A program made the position numbers and the translations under genes. Below are positions 33,792 to 42,544 of a DNA stretch of 64,000 nt, in pieces. Below the pieces are notes generated by a model. The model was not told the origin of the DNA. It did no database searches and was given only the letters and a program-made list of their open reading frames with translations. Positions within the stretch are counted from its first letter, which is position 1; each line of letters opens with the position of its first letter. This DNA is from Streptomyces sp. IMTB 2501 (GTDB taxonomy: Bacteria; Actinomycetota; Actinomycetes; Streptomycetales; Streptomycetaceae), in NCBI RefSeq assembly GCF_001953885.1, contig NZ_MQUS01000011.1:186001-250000 (forward strand), read 5' to 3'.

Positions 33792-34589
33792 ATGCCCCCG
33801 GCCAAGAAGCGCGCCCGCAGCTACGACCCCGCCAAGACCCGCGCCGCTGTTCTCGCCCAGCTCGGCCATGTGCGGGAGGCCGTCCGTGGCCTCGGCCCCG
33901 AGCAGCTCGCCCGGCCCACGCGGCTCGGCGAGTGGGCCGTACGGGACCTGATCGCGCACATCGGCATGGCGGTCACCGCCGTGCACCGCGCCCTGGACCG
34001 GCCGGCCCCGCCGAAGCAGGACGTGACGGTCGTCCAGTGGCCCTTCGCCACGGCCGCGAGCGCCTCGGCCATCGACGAGTTCACCCGTGGCCTCGCCGCG
34101 GACCAGCCCGACCTCGGCGCCTATCTCGCGGACGTCGACGCGTCCCTGCGCGCCCTCCTCGCCGAGCACCCCGGCGGCCGACTCCTGGAGACCAACGCGG
34201 GCGCGCTGCCCCTGGACGACTACCTGGTCACCCGCGCCGTCGAACTCGTCGTCCACACCGACGACCTCAACGCCGCCGTGCCCGGCCTTCAGGTGCCGTA
34301 CGACCGCCAGGCCCTGGCCGCCGCCACCCGGCTGCTCGCCGACGCCCTCGCCGCGAAGGCGCCCGGCGGTTCCACCGAGGTGCGCGTGCCGCCGTACGCC
34401 GTCGTGCAGTGCGTCGAGGGGCCCCGGCACACCCGCGGCACCCCGCCCAACGTCGTCGAGACCGACCCGCTGACCTGGATCCGCCTCGCCACAGGGCGCG
34501 TGAGCTGGAAGGACGCCGTGGAGGAGGCCAAGGTGAGCGCCAGCGGGGAGCGGGCGGACATCGGGGGGCTGCTGCCGCTGATGTCGTAG
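33792..34589 (+). CDS. Maleylpyruvate isomerase/sterol-carrier family protein
   Basis: 265 residues. The N-terminal four-helix part (LAQLGHVREAVRGLGPEQLARPTRLGEWAVRDLIAHIGMAV) matches the mycothiol-dependent DinB-like MDMPI_N domain; its metal-binding His would be in LIAHIGM and VHTDDL. The C-terminal stretch ending TDPLTWIRLATGRVSWKDAV matches the SCP2/sterol-carrier-like end often fused to it. It is probably a thiol-dependent isomerase or transferase; the substrate is unknown. Confidence 0.8.
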   Translation: MPPAKKRARSYDPAKTRAAVLAQLGHVREAVRGLGPEQLARPTRLGEWAVRDLIAHIGMAVTAVHRALDRPAPPKQDVTVVQWPFATAASASAIDEFTRGLAADQPDLGAYLADVDASLRALLAEHPGGRLLETNAGALPLDDYLVTRAVELVVHTDDLNAAVPGLQVPYDRQALAAATRLLADALAAKAPGGSTEVRVPPYAVVQCVEGPRHTRGTPPNVVETDPLTWIRLATGRVSWKDAVEEAKVSASGERADIGGLLPLMS

Positions 34590-34649
34590 CGAACCGGTCG
34601 CGGCGGACCGGTAGCGGAACCAGCTGTACCGCCGGGCCGTCGAACCGGC

Positions 34650-35102
34650 ATGAACCGGCACAAGCAGCGCATGTTCCTGACGGTGGCCGCCACGCTCGTC
34701 CCGCTCACGGTGGCCTGTGGCACCGGAAAGGCGGACAGTGGACCGGTGAGCGTCCCACAGCCCGTGACCGGCGTCGACTGGCGGGTCGACAGCCTCACCG
34801 TCGCCGGTACGACCCGGCACGCGCCCACCGCCGCCCACCTCCGCATCGGCGAGGACGGCACCGCGGCCGGAAACCTCGGCTGCAACCAGTTCAGCGCCCG
34901 GGCCACGGTCCACGGCGACCACATCACCTTCGGCGCCCTGCGCACGACCAGGATGGCCTGCGGCCCGGACCGGATGGCCTTCGAGCGCGCCCTCTCCCGC
35001 GCCCTGACCACCGGCACGCTCGTCGCCAAGACCGACGACGGGAAGCTGACGCTCACCGACGGCGCCGGCGACCGTATCCAGCTCAGCCGCAGCACCGAAT
35101 GA
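34650..35102 (+). CDS. META-domain (HslJ-like) lipoprotein
   Basis: 150 residues. A signal peptide with lipobox LTVAC places a lipid-modified Cys at residue 23. The mature part shows the META fold: WRVDSLTV, AHLRIGEDGTAAGNLGCNQFSA and MACGPDRMAFERALSRALT. META proteins are surface or periplasmic and linked to stress or inhibitor resistance; the exact role is unknown. No clear partner gene. Confidence 0.82.
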   Translation: MNRHKQRMFLTVAATLVPLTVACGTGKADSGPVSVPQPVTGVDWRVDSLTVAGTTRHAPTAAHLRIGEDGTAAGNLGCNQFSARATVHGDHITFGALRTTRMACGPDRMAFERALSRALTTGTLVAKTDDGKLTLTDGAGDRIQLSRSTE

Positions 35103-35350
35103 CCACGCGTCGCGCGCTCGGACGATCACGTGCGGCACGCCCGGTGATCACCCGCCGTACGCCCGATCGATGTGCGACGCCTCACTCGGGCACCCCGTGA
35201 ACCGGGCCGCGACCGCCGCACCACGGGCCCGCCCGAGAACCCAAAACACCTTGGCTGACCAGTGCAAACGAGGAAACCGACAACAAGATCGGCACGAGGT
35301 GGTCCGTTAGAGACGCGTATCCCCAATTCGGACCAGTGGTCGACCTCGCC

Positions 35351-35356
35351 TACACT
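35351..35356 (+). promoter_or_regulatory. -10 element for a likely leaderless purF
   Basis: TACACT ends 7 bp before the purF GTG at 35364, leaving no room for a ribosome site. Confidence 0.5.
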
Positions 35357-35363
35357 CGGTGCC

Positions 35364-36893
35364 GTGCCACGTGGTGACGGTCGACTCAATCACGATCTGC
35401 TTCCCGGCGAGAAGGGCCCCCAGGACGCTTGCGGCGTCTTCGGCGTCTGGGCTCCGGGTGAAGAGGTCGCAAAGCTCACGTACTTCGGGCTCTACGCCCT
35501 CCAGCACCGGGGCCAGGAATCCGCGGGAATCGCGGTCAGCAACGGCTCCCAGATCCTCGTCTTCAAGGACATGGGCCTGGTCTCCCAGGTCTTCGACGAG
35601 ACCTCGCTCGGTTCGCTCCAGGGTCATATCGCGGTCGGACACGCCCGCTACTCGACCACCGGAGCCTCCGTGTGGGAGAACGCCCAGCCGACGTTCCGTG
35701 CCACCGCGCACGGCTCGATCGCGCTCGGCCACAACGGCAACCTGGTCAACACGGCCCAGCTCGCCGAGATGGTCGCCGAGCTGCCGAACGACAACAACAG
35801 CCGCTCCAGCCGGGTCGCGGCCACCAATGACACCGACCTGCTGACGGCCCTGCTGGCCGCCCAGGTCGACGCAGACGGCAAGCCGCTGACCATCGAGGAG
35901 GCCGCCCACGCGGTGCTCCCGAAGGTGCGCGGCGCCTTCTCCCTCGTCTTCATGGACGAGCACACCCTCTACGCGGCCCGTGACCCGCAGGGCATCCGCC
36001 CGCTGGTCCTCGGCCGCCTGGAGCGCGGCTGGGTGGTCGCCTCCGAGACCGCCGCCCTGGACATCTGCGGCGCGAGCTTCGTGCGGGAGATCGAGCCGGG
36101 CGAGTTCGTCGCCGTCGACGAGAACGGCCTGCGCAGCTCCCGATTCGCAGAAGCGAAGCCCAAGGGCTGTGTCTTCGAGTATGTGTACCTGGCCCGCCCG
36201 GACACCGACATCGCCGGCCGGAACGTGTACCTCTCCCGCGTGGAGATGGGCCGCCGGCTCGCCAAGGAGGCCCCGGTCGAGGCCGACCTGGTGATAGCCA
36301 CCCCGGAATCCGGCACCCCGGCCGCCATCGGCTACGCGGAGGCCTCCGGCATCCCCTTCGGCGCGGGCCTGGTGAAGAACGCCTACGTCGGCCGGACCTT
36401 CATCCAGCCCTCGCAGACCATCCGCCAGCTCGGCATCCGCCTGAAGCTGAACCCGCTGAAGGAAGTCATCAAGGGCAAGCGCCTGGTCGTCGTCGACGAC
36501 TCGATCGTGCGCGGCAACACACAGCGGGCCCTGGTGCGGATGCTGCGCGAGGCCGGCGCGGCCGAGGTCCACATCCGGATCTCCTCTCCCCCGGTGAAGT
36601 GGCCCTGCTTCTTCGGCATCGACTTCGCCACGCGCGCGGAGCTGATCGCCAACGGCATGACCATCGAGGAGATCGGCACCAGCCTCGGCGCCGATTCGCT
36701 CGCGTACATCTCCATCGACGGCATGATCGAGGCGACCACCATCGCCAAGCCGAACCTGTGCCGCGCCTGCTTCGACGGCGAGTACCCGATGGAGCTGCCG
36801 GACCCCGAGCTGCTCGGCAAGCAGCTGCTGGAGACCGAGCTCGCCGCCGGTCCCGCCGCCACGGCCGCGGCCGACGCGATCCGTCGCCCGTAA
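35364..36893 (+). CDS. purF: Amidophosphoribosyltransferase
   Basis: 510 residues from the GTG at 35364; the earlier in-frame start at 35262 has no support. A short propeptide (PRGDGRLNHDLLPGEKGPQDA) is removed to expose the catalytic Cys of CGVFGVWAPGE. The glutaminase domain shows LYALQHRGQESAGIAV and GHARYSTTG. The PRTase domain has the PRPP loop RLVVVDDSIVRGNTQ. Cysteines in VKWPCFFGIDFA and PNLCRACFDGEYP fit the Fe-S-containing Bacillus-type enzyme. It catalyses the committed step from PRPP to phosphoribosylamine. Confidence 0.97.
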   Translation: MPRGDGRLNHDLLPGEKGPQDACGVFGVWAPGEEVAKLTYFGLYALQHRGQESAGIAVSNGSQILVFKDMGLVSQVFDETSLGSLQGHIAVGHARYSTTGASVWENAQPTFRATAHGSIALGHNGNLVNTAQLAEMVAELPNDNNSRSSRVAATNDTDLLTALLAAQVDADGKPLTIEEAAHAVLPKVRGAFSLVFMDEHTLYAARDPQGIRPLVLGRLERGWVVASETAALDICGASFVREIEPGEFVAVDENGLRSSRFAEAKPKGCVFEYVYLARPDTDIAGRNVYLSRVEMGRRLAKEAPVEADLVIATPESGTPAAIGYAEASGIPFGAGLVKNAYVGRTFIQPSQTIRQLGIRLKLNPLKEVIKGKRLVVVDDSIVRGNTQRALVRMLREAGAAEVHIRISSPPVKWPCFFGIDFATRAELIANGMTIEEIGTSLGADSLAYISIDGMIEATTIAKPNLCRACFDGEYPMELPDPELLGKQLLETELAAGPAATAAADAIRRP

Positions 36894-36927
36894 GCCTCGT
36901 AGAAACCAACCCGAAAGATCCCAGGCA

Positions 36928-38001
36928 ATGTCTGAGAGCCGTTCCACCGGTGCTTCCTACGCGGCTGCCGGAGTCGACATCGAGGCGGGCGACCGCGCCG
37001 TAGAGCTGATGAAGGAGTGGGTGAAGAAGACCCAGCGCCCCGAGGTACTCGGCGGCCTCGGCGGCTTCGCCGGACTCTTCGACGCCTCCGCCCTCAAGCG
37101 CTACGAGCGCCCGCTGCTCGCCTCCGCCACGGACGGCGTCGGCACGAAGGTCGACATCGCCCGCCGTATGGGCGTCTACGACACCATCGGCCACGACCTG
37201 GTCGCCATGGTCATGGACGACATCGTGGTGTGCGGTGCCGAGCCGCTGTTCATGACGGACTACATCTGCGTCGGCAAGGTCCACCCCGAGCGCGTCGCGG
37301 CCATCGTGAAGGGCATCGCGGAGGGCTGTGTGCTCGCCGGGTGTGCTCTGGTGGGCGGCGAGACGGCCGAGCACCCGGGCCTGCTGGGCGCGGACGACTT
37401 CGACGTCGCCGGTGCCGGCACGGGCGTCGTGGAGGCCGACCGGCTGCTCGGCGCGGATCGCATCCGTAAGGGTGACGCGGTGATCGCCATGGCGTCCTCC
37501 GGGCTTCACTCGAACGGGTACTCCCTGGTCCGGCACGTCCTGCTGGACCGCGCCGGCCTCGCCCTGGAGGCGGAGGTCGCCGAGCTGGGCCGCAGCCTCG
37601 GTGAGGAGCTGCTGGAGCCCACGAAGATCTACTCGCTGGACTGTCTGGCACTGACCCGCACCACCGAGGTGCACGCGTTCTCGCACATCACCGGCGGCGG
37701 CCTCGCGGCCAACCTGGCCCGGGTGATCCCGGACGCGCTGCACGCCACGGTCGACCGCTCCACCTGGACCCCGGGCGCGATCTTCGACCTGGTCGGCCGG
37801 ACCGGGAGCGTCGAGGGCCTGGAGCTGGAGAAGACCCTCAACATGGGCGTCGGCATGATGGCGATCGTCCCCGCGGAGTCCACCGAGGTGGCGCTCGCGA
37901 CCCTGGCCGACCGCGGTGTCGAGGCATGGGTGGCCGGCGAGATCACGGACCGGGGCACGAAGGAGACCGGCGCCGAGCTGGTCGGGGACTACTCCGCCTG
38001 A
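36928..38001 (+). CDS. purM: AIR synthetase (phosphoribosylformylglycinamidine cyclo-ligase)
   Basis: 357 residues. PurM signature blocks: SYAAAGVDIEAGDRAVELMK, LLASATDGVGTKVDIA, HDLVAMVMDDIVVCGAEPLFMTDYI, GCALVGGETAEHPG and FSHITGGGLAANLARV. It closes the imidazole ring of FGAM to give AIR with ATP. It follows purF by 34 bp on the same strand, so both are probably one transcript ending at the hairpin at 38038. Confidence 0.97.
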   Translation: MSESRSTGASYAAAGVDIEAGDRAVELMKEWVKKTQRPEVLGGLGGFAGLFDASALKRYERPLLASATDGVGTKVDIARRMGVYDTIGHDLVAMVMDDIVVCGAEPLFMTDYICVGKVHPERVAAIVKGIAEGCVLAGCALVGGETAEHPGLLGADDFDVAGAGTGVVEADRLLGADRIRKGDAVIAMASSGLHSNGYSLVRHVLLDRAGLALEAEVAELGRSLGEELLEPTKIYSLDCLALTRTTEVHAFSHITGGGLAANLARVIPDALHATVDRSTWTPGAIFDLVGRTGSVEGLELEKTLNMGVGMMAIVPAESTEVALATLADRGVEAWVAGEITDRGTKETGAELVGDYSA

Positions 38002-38037
38002 TCCGACGGGCGGTGACCGCGCGGACAGCACAGAAAC

Positions 38038-38064
38038 CGGTCGGTGGCTCTGCCACCGACCGGA
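38038..38064. terminator. Terminator between purM and DUF3073 gene
   Basis: CCGGTCGGTGGC-TCT-GCCACCGACCGG stem-loop between convergent genes; it can serve both. Confidence 0.88.
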
Positions 38065-38079
38065 CTGGTCACTGCAAGG

Positions 38080-38337
38080 TCAAGCGCCGCGACGGTGCTG
38101 TTGGTGAGGATCCTTGTCGTCCTCTTCCTCGTCGTCGTCCTCGTAGAGGTCGGCATAACGAGAGTAGAGATCGTCCTCGTCGTTCTCATCGTCCTCGAAC
38201 GGCTCGCCGTTCGGCGGCTGGCTCGAAGTCGATGCGCCCAGTTCACTGGCCAGACGTGACAGGTCAGTCCCACCGCTGTTGTACTTCAGCTGGCGGGCGA
38301 CCTTTGTCTGCTTGGCCTTGGCCCGGCCGCGCCCCAT
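38080..38337 (-). CDS. DUF3073 protein
   Basis: 85 residues from an ATG with GAGGGGG upstream. The highly conserved start MGRGRAKAKQTKVARQLKYN is basic, and the C-terminal half is strongly acidic (EDDENDEDDLYSRYADLYEDDDEEEDDKD). This is the small actinobacterial DUF3073 family next to purM. The basic-acidic layout suggests nucleic acid or ribosome contact, but no function is established. Confidence 0.9.
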   Translation of the reverse strand: MGRGRAKAKQTKVARQLKYNSGGTDLSRLASELGASTSSQPPNGEPFEDDENDEDDLYSRYADLYEDDDEEEDDKDPHQQHRRGA

Positions 38338-38628
38338 GGCTCGACCCCCTCGGTGACAGGGGCTCAACGGCCCCAGAGTCTGACACGCGTTCATGATCCG
38401 GAACGGACCCTCCGTGGAGAGGCCGGTCCGTAGGGCTTCCACGGTACCTGAGCCCGCGCCCATACGGTACGTCGCCCGCACCACGCGCGTGTGCACAGGA
38501 CCTTCGAGGCGCCCTGTCCTCGCTGGTCAATGGCGATTTTAACCACTTATCGGGGAACGACCCGCCGGTGGAAGTGAGAGTTCTCTCTAAGTTCCCGCCG
38601 ACGGGTACCGCTCACGTGTGCGATCGGG

Positions 38629-39735
38629 TCAGTGTGCGGTGCGTTCCGCGCGGGCCTCGGCCATCCGCTGCTCGGCGATCCGGTCGGCCGCGGCGGCCGG
38701 CGGAATCCCGTCTTCCTTCGCACGTGCGAATATGGCCAGCGTGGTGTCGAAGATCTTCGCCGCCTTCGCCCTGCACCGGTCGAAGTCGAACCCGTGCAGC
38801 TCGTCGGCCACCTGGATGACCCCGCCGGCGTTCACCACGTAGTCCGGCGCGTACAGGATGCCGCGGTCGGCGAGGTCCTTCTCCACACCCGGGTGCGCGA
38901 GCTGGTTGTTGGCCGCGCCGCACACCACCTTGGCGGTGAGTACCGGGACGGAGTCGTCGTTCAGCGCGCCGCCGAGCGCGCAGGGGGCGTAGATGTCCAG
39001 CCCCTCCACCCGGATCAGGGCCTCGGTGTCGGCGACCGCCGTCACGCCCGCCGGGTACTGTTCGAGGATCCGCTGGACGGCGTCCGTGCGTACGTCCGTG
39101 ACGACGACCTCGGCGCCCTCGTCCCGCAGGTGCTTCACCAGGTGGTGGCCGACCTTGCCGACGCCCGCGATGCCGACCCTGCGGCCGCGCAGCGAGGGGT
39201 CGCCCCACAGGTGCTGGGCGGAGGCGCGCATGCCCTGGTAGACGCCGAAGGCGGTGAGCACGGAGGAGTCGCCGGCGCCGCCGTTCTCGGGGGAGCGGCC
39301 GGTGGTCCAGCGGCACTCGCGGGCCACGACGTCCATGTCGGCGACGTAGGTGCCGACGTCGCACGCGGTGACGTAGCGCCCGCCGAGCGAGGCGACCATC
39401 CGGCCGTAGGCGAGCAGCAGTTCCTCGGTCTTGTCGCGCTCCGGGTCGCCGATGATCACGGCCTTGCCCCCGCCGTGGTCCAGACCGGCCATGGCGTTCT
39501 TGTACGACATCCCGCGCGCGAGGTTGAGGGCGTCGGCGACGGCCTCGGCCTCGGTGGCGTACGGGTAGAAGCGCGTGCCGCCGAGGGCCGGACCCAGGGC
39601 GGTGGAGTGGATGGCGATCACGGCCTTGAGGCCGCTGGCGCGATCCTGGCAGAGCACGACCTGCTCGTGTCCTCCCTGGTCCGAGTGGAACAGGGTGTGC
39701 AGGACATCAGCAGGTGCGCCGGTTACGTCGGTCAC
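38629..39735 (-). CDS. vdh: Valine (branched-chain amino acid) dehydrogenase
   Basis: 368 residues from the GTG at 39735 with AGGAG eight bases upstream. Glu/Leu/Val dehydrogenase fold: STALGPALGGTRFYPYATEAEA, the catalytic Lys region ARGMSYKNAMAGLDHGGGKAVI, DVGTYVADMD, and the NAD-binding GIAGVGKVGHHL. It oxidatively deaminates valine (also Leu/Ile), feeding branched precursors for fatty acids and polyketides. It sits alone, divergent from the 39948 gene. The longer in-frame extension to 40824 is antisense to that neighbour and not used. Confidence 0.95.
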   Translation of the reverse strand: MTDVTGAPADVLHTLFHSDQGGHEQVVLCQDRASGLKAVIAIHSTALGPALGGTRFYPYATEAEAVADALNLARGMSYKNAMAGLDHGGGKAVIIGDPERDKTEELLLAYGRMVASLGGRYVTACDVGTYVADMDVVARECRWTTGRSPENGGAGDSSVLTAFGVYQGMRASAQHLWGDPSLRGRRVGIAGVGKVGHHLVKHLRDEGAEVVVTDVRTDAVQRILEQYPAGVTAVADTEALIRVEGLDIYAPCALGGALNDDSVPVLTAKVVCGAANNQLAHPGVEKDLADRGILYAPDYVVNAGGVIQVADELHGFDFDRCRAKAAKIFDTTLAIFARAKEDGIPPAAAADRIAEQRMAEARAERTAH

Positions 39736-39947
39736 TGTGGTGACTCCTGTGTAAATAGCGGCGAGTGGGGACGGACCCCGTACGGGTGGCGGGGCGCCGT
39801 GCCCTGAGCGTAGAGCCTCGGCCCGACCACCATCCGTGCAGTGTTCAGGATCACTCTCGCGCGCCGTTCGCGCACGCATGTCCGTGGGACGATTTGCAGT
39901 GGTTTTGCAGCGGTTTTCGAGCTGGGCCCGTTGGGGAGGGAGCAGGC

Positions 39948-40790
39948 GTGCCGAAGGTGTCCTCCGTGGTCGTCCCCTATGCCGCATACCTGCGCGTGTA
40001 CGAGCCGCTGGGCGCCTTCCCGGAGCCGGAGCGCGGCCACTGGGCGCGTTACGCCCGCCGCCCCGACCGCCCCTCCTACCAGGACGAACTGCGGCGCTCC
40101 CTGGCCGACTTGCTGCCCACCCCGCCGGTCGCGGTGCCGGTGCACGAGAGCAGCGACGCCTTCGTGCTGGAGATCGACGGCGTGGTCTGTGTGTGCCCCT
40201 GGCGGACCCGGCTGCGCGGCTGGCAGGCGCTGGGCGAGCTGGCGGAGGAGCTGCCCGCGCCGGTCCTGGACGCGGTGCTGCCCCCGGTCGTACGCCGCCA
40301 GGCCGCCCAGGACTACGAGCGCTGGCTCGCCCGCAACCCCGACGCACGCCCGTGGATCCGGACGGCGACCTGGCAGGTGCCGCTGAACTGGTTCGTGCTG
40401 GTCTCCGACGAGGAGCGGCGGTACGAGAAGGGCACCGCCGAGGTGCCGCCGCTGCTGCGCTACCGCACGCCCATGGTGCAGGCCCGGCGACGGGTGGCGC
40501 GGGCGCTGCGCACGCTGAAGGACGCCGTCGAGGAGGGCCCGCTGAGCGACGGTCTGGTGGACGTCGGCCGCTGGCTGGAGGAGTTCCACCCGCGCTCGCT
40601 GGTGGAGCTGGACTACGGCGGTCTGGTGCATGTGCTGCCGGCCGGCGAGCTGGAGGGCGACCACTCGGCGGCGGACGTGGCCGACGGCGTCGAGGCGCTG
40701 CGCCGGGGCGACGGGGCGGCGGCCGGGGAGGCCTATGTGCGGCTCGTGGAGCGCTGGCGGGCGGTACGGGACCGGCGTTCCGCGAACTGA
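39948..40790 (+). CDS. Conserved hypothetical protein upstream of bldC
   Basis: 280 residues from a GTG with GGGGAGGGAG upstream. No signal peptide or membrane span. Motifs include VVPYAAYLRVYEPLGAFPEPE, DAFVLEIDGVVCVCPWRTRLRGWQALGEL, RTATWQVPLNWFVLVSDEERR and LVELDYGGLVHVLP. It keeps its place between vdh and bldC in Streptomyces but has no assigned domain that I recognise. Divergent from vdh over a 210-bp gap. Function unknown. Confidence 0.8.
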   Translation: MPKVSSVVVPYAAYLRVYEPLGAFPEPERGHWARYARRPDRPSYQDELRRSLADLLPTPPVAVPVHESSDAFVLEIDGVVCVCPWRTRLRGWQALGELAEELPAPVLDAVLPPVVRRQAAQDYERWLARNPDARPWIRTATWQVPLNWFVLVSDEERRYEKGTAEVPPLLRYRTPMVQARRRVARALRTLKDAVEEGPLSDGLVDVGRWLEEFHPRSLVELDYGGLVHVLPAGELEGDHSAADVADGVEALRRGDGAAAGEAYVRLVERWRAVRDRRSAN

Positions 40791-40810
40791 CGCTCCCCAA
40801 ACGGCGGAAA

Positions 40811-40824
40811 GTGACATACGTCAC
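40811..40824. promoter_or_regulatory. Crp-like palindrome upstream of bldC
   Basis: GTGACATACGTCAC fits the GTG(N6)GNCAC pattern described for Streptomyces Crp. It lies 20 bp after the previous gene and about 500 bp before bldC. The same pattern occurs at 52511. Confidence 0.45.
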
Positions 40825-41328
40825 GGCTCGAACCGCGTCGAACGACGTACGGTCTACGGCACTTGACCCCGTGAGGGGACGTTGGTCCCGATCTGGACTT
40901 TTGTCTCAAGGGTGACGGACGGCACGTACACGGCCCTTGCGTCTCTTGCCGCCCCTCATGCCAAAATAGGACAAGGAGTCCGGGGAGGGCTCCTTCCGTC
41001 CAACTATGCTCCATCGTGGGCGGAATCTCGGCATTGCGCGCTTTGGGGGGTCTTGTGACTCCTGATCGTCCTGTGACTGATCGTCACAGTGGCGTGACTG
41101 TCCGCTATGGCATGGTCCATCGGCATCCGTCGCTGATGAACACCTGGGAGGGCAATTCCATCGGTTTGGCCGACGAGGCTGGACAGATGGTGTAGTTGTA
41201 GTGCCGAGGACAAGCCGTTCGTCCTATAACCGACTCGGCCCGCGTCCGCCATTTCGGGCAACGCGGGTCAAGGTGCAGAATTTAGAGGAAAGAACCGAGA
41301 AGGTTCGGTTCTCCCGAGGAGGCCGCTC
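40825..41328 (+). promoter_or_regulatory. Long bldC upstream region
   Basis: About 500 bp with no convincing gene. Contents: a 7-bp inverted repeat CTGTGAC(TGATC)GTCACAG at 41071-41089; TATGCT at 41005 and TATAAC at 41225 as possible -10 elements; a stem-loop at 41291-41312; and the ribosome site GAGGAGG at about 41315. Third-position GC is poor in all frames, arguing against a hidden gene. Confidence 0.6.
41291..41312 (+). promoter_or_regulatory. Stem-loop just before the bldC ribosome site
   Basis: AGAACCGA-GAAGGT-TCGGTTCT is a perfect 8-bp stem with a 6-base loop, ending a few bases before the GAGGAGG ribosome binding site and 17 bp before the bldC ATG. Confidence 0.55.
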
Positions 41329-41535
41329 ATGACCGCTCGCACCCCTGATGCCGAGCCGCTGCTGACCCCGGCTGAGGTCGCCACGATGTTCCGCGTGGAC
41401 CCGAAGACGGTCACGCGGTGGGCGAAGGCCGGCAAGCTCACTTCCATCCGCACGCTCGGCGGGCACCGCCGCTACCGCGAGGCCGAGGTCCGCGCTCTGC
41501 TCGCGGGCATCCCGCAGCAGCGCAGCGAGGCCTGA
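41329..41535 (+). CDS. bldC: BldC developmental regulator
   Basis: 68 residues. A MerR-like winged helix: LLTPAEVATMFRVDPKTVTRWAKAG (HTH) and LTSIRTLGGHRRYREAEVRALL (wing and helix), with no effector domain. BldC binds arrays of AT-rich direct repeats and holds back entry into development in Streptomyces. The ATG follows GAGGAGG with good spacing. A long leader with a possible stem-loop suggests post-transcriptional control. Confidence 0.97.
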   Translation: MTARTPDAEPLLTPAEVATMFRVDPKTVTRWAKAGKLTSIRTLGGHRRYREAEVRALLAGIPQQRSEA

Positions 41536-41681
41536 ACAACTCCATAACCGGGCAAAACGGCTGGTCCCCCTACTTGCCGAGGCGCCCGGAACCCTAGCTC
41601 CAAGCGACGCGGGACCTGCCCCAACAGGGCCCACGCCCAAGCCGAAGAGAACGTTGTAGGCAGCGACACAGGGTGCGTCGT

Positions 41682-41722
41682 AGATCGCGCTGGACTCCGC
41701 CGGGTCCAGCGCGATCTTTTTT
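41682..41722 (+). terminator. Rho-independent terminator downstream of bldC
   Basis: AGATCGCGCTGGAC-TCCGCCGG-GTCCAGCGCGATCT followed by TTTTTT: the best classical terminator in the window, about 150 bp after the bldC stop. The 41536-41681 stretch between looks non-coding, giving bldC an unusually long 3' tail. Confidence 0.9.
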
Positions 41723-41996
41723 GTGCGCTGGTCGGGGGCGGGAGCGGGTCTCTGTGGGCGGCCTTGTCGGAGTCTGGGCAGGGCTGTCGGAACCGCTGTG
41801 TGTGACCTCTGAGGGAGGTGCAATTGCACATATTAAATTGACCACTTGTAGGGCAGGGGTAAGTTCCACCGTTTCAAAAACTCATGCGGTGACTCCCGTC
41901 ACATGCCCCGCTGGTTGTTGCCGGTGGCATGTGTGCGCTAGTGGAGCGACCTGTTCCAGCGTGCCACGCCGGGTGGGCTGTTGGGACCGGCGTTGG

Positions 41997-42188
41997 TCAC
42001 GCGCTGCGGGGACTTTCGTCCTCGACGTCCTCCTCGCCCGCCTCCCGGACCCGCGGGCCGGCGTCCATCGCCAGCCGCAGCAGGTGGTGGCAGATCGGGC
42101 AGTGGCGGGTCAGATGCCGGTAGGACGAGGCGGCCGACAGATGGGCCCGGAGCAGCGCCCGCGTCTCATGCCTGACCGATGCCGCCAT
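41997..42188 (-). CDS. DUF6274 small protein
   Basis: 63 residues from an ATG with GGAGG upstream. A basic N-terminal helix (RHETRALLRAHLSAASSYRHL) is followed by CPICHHLLRLAM, a possible metal-binding CxxC-H pair, and an acidic tail (EEDVEDESP). This matches my memory of the short DUF6274 family located near bldC. Function unknown. Confidence 0.75.
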   Translation of the reverse strand: MAASVRHETRALLRAHLSAASSYRHLTRHCPICHHLLRLAMDAGPRVREAGEEDVEDESPRSA

Positions 42189-42374
42189 GCCCCACCTCCG
42201 CGGACCGCACAGGGGAACGGTCCTGGTCCCTGGGTACCGACGGAAAGTGACGCCGTCAAGACGACGGACACCGGCGGCGGAACAGAAGAAGGGCCCCACG
42301 AGGGGGCCCACTGGGTGGTCCTGGGCATGAGTGAGGCCCGCCACCCTTGTCGGGCGCGGGCCTCACTCGTAATG

Positions 42375-42449
42375 CGGTCCTGACGGGATTTGAACCCGCG
42401 GCCTCCACCTTGACAGGGTGGCGAGCACTCCAAACTGCTCCACAGGACC
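42375..42449 (-). tRNA. tRNA-Asp (GUC), copy 1
   Basis: Acceptor GGTCCTG/CAGGACC, anticodon arm CACCCTGTCAAGGTG (GTC), T arm GCGGGTTCAAATCCCGT, discriminator G. Same sequence as the copy at 46967; hrpA lies between them. Confidence 0.96.
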
Positions 42450-42544
42450 AGGTTTCGCGGCGCTTGTTGGTGCGTTGCGCTGCGAGAAGAGACTGTACAG
42501 GAGGTGGGGCCGCCTGGTCGAACTCACCCCCTGTACGCACGCGA

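Noticed and set aside
41016..41195. Small leaderless-type gene upstream of bldC (59 codons, TATGCT before GTG)
   Set aside because: Third-codon GC is far below that of real genes here; better explained as leader DNA with inverted repeats.
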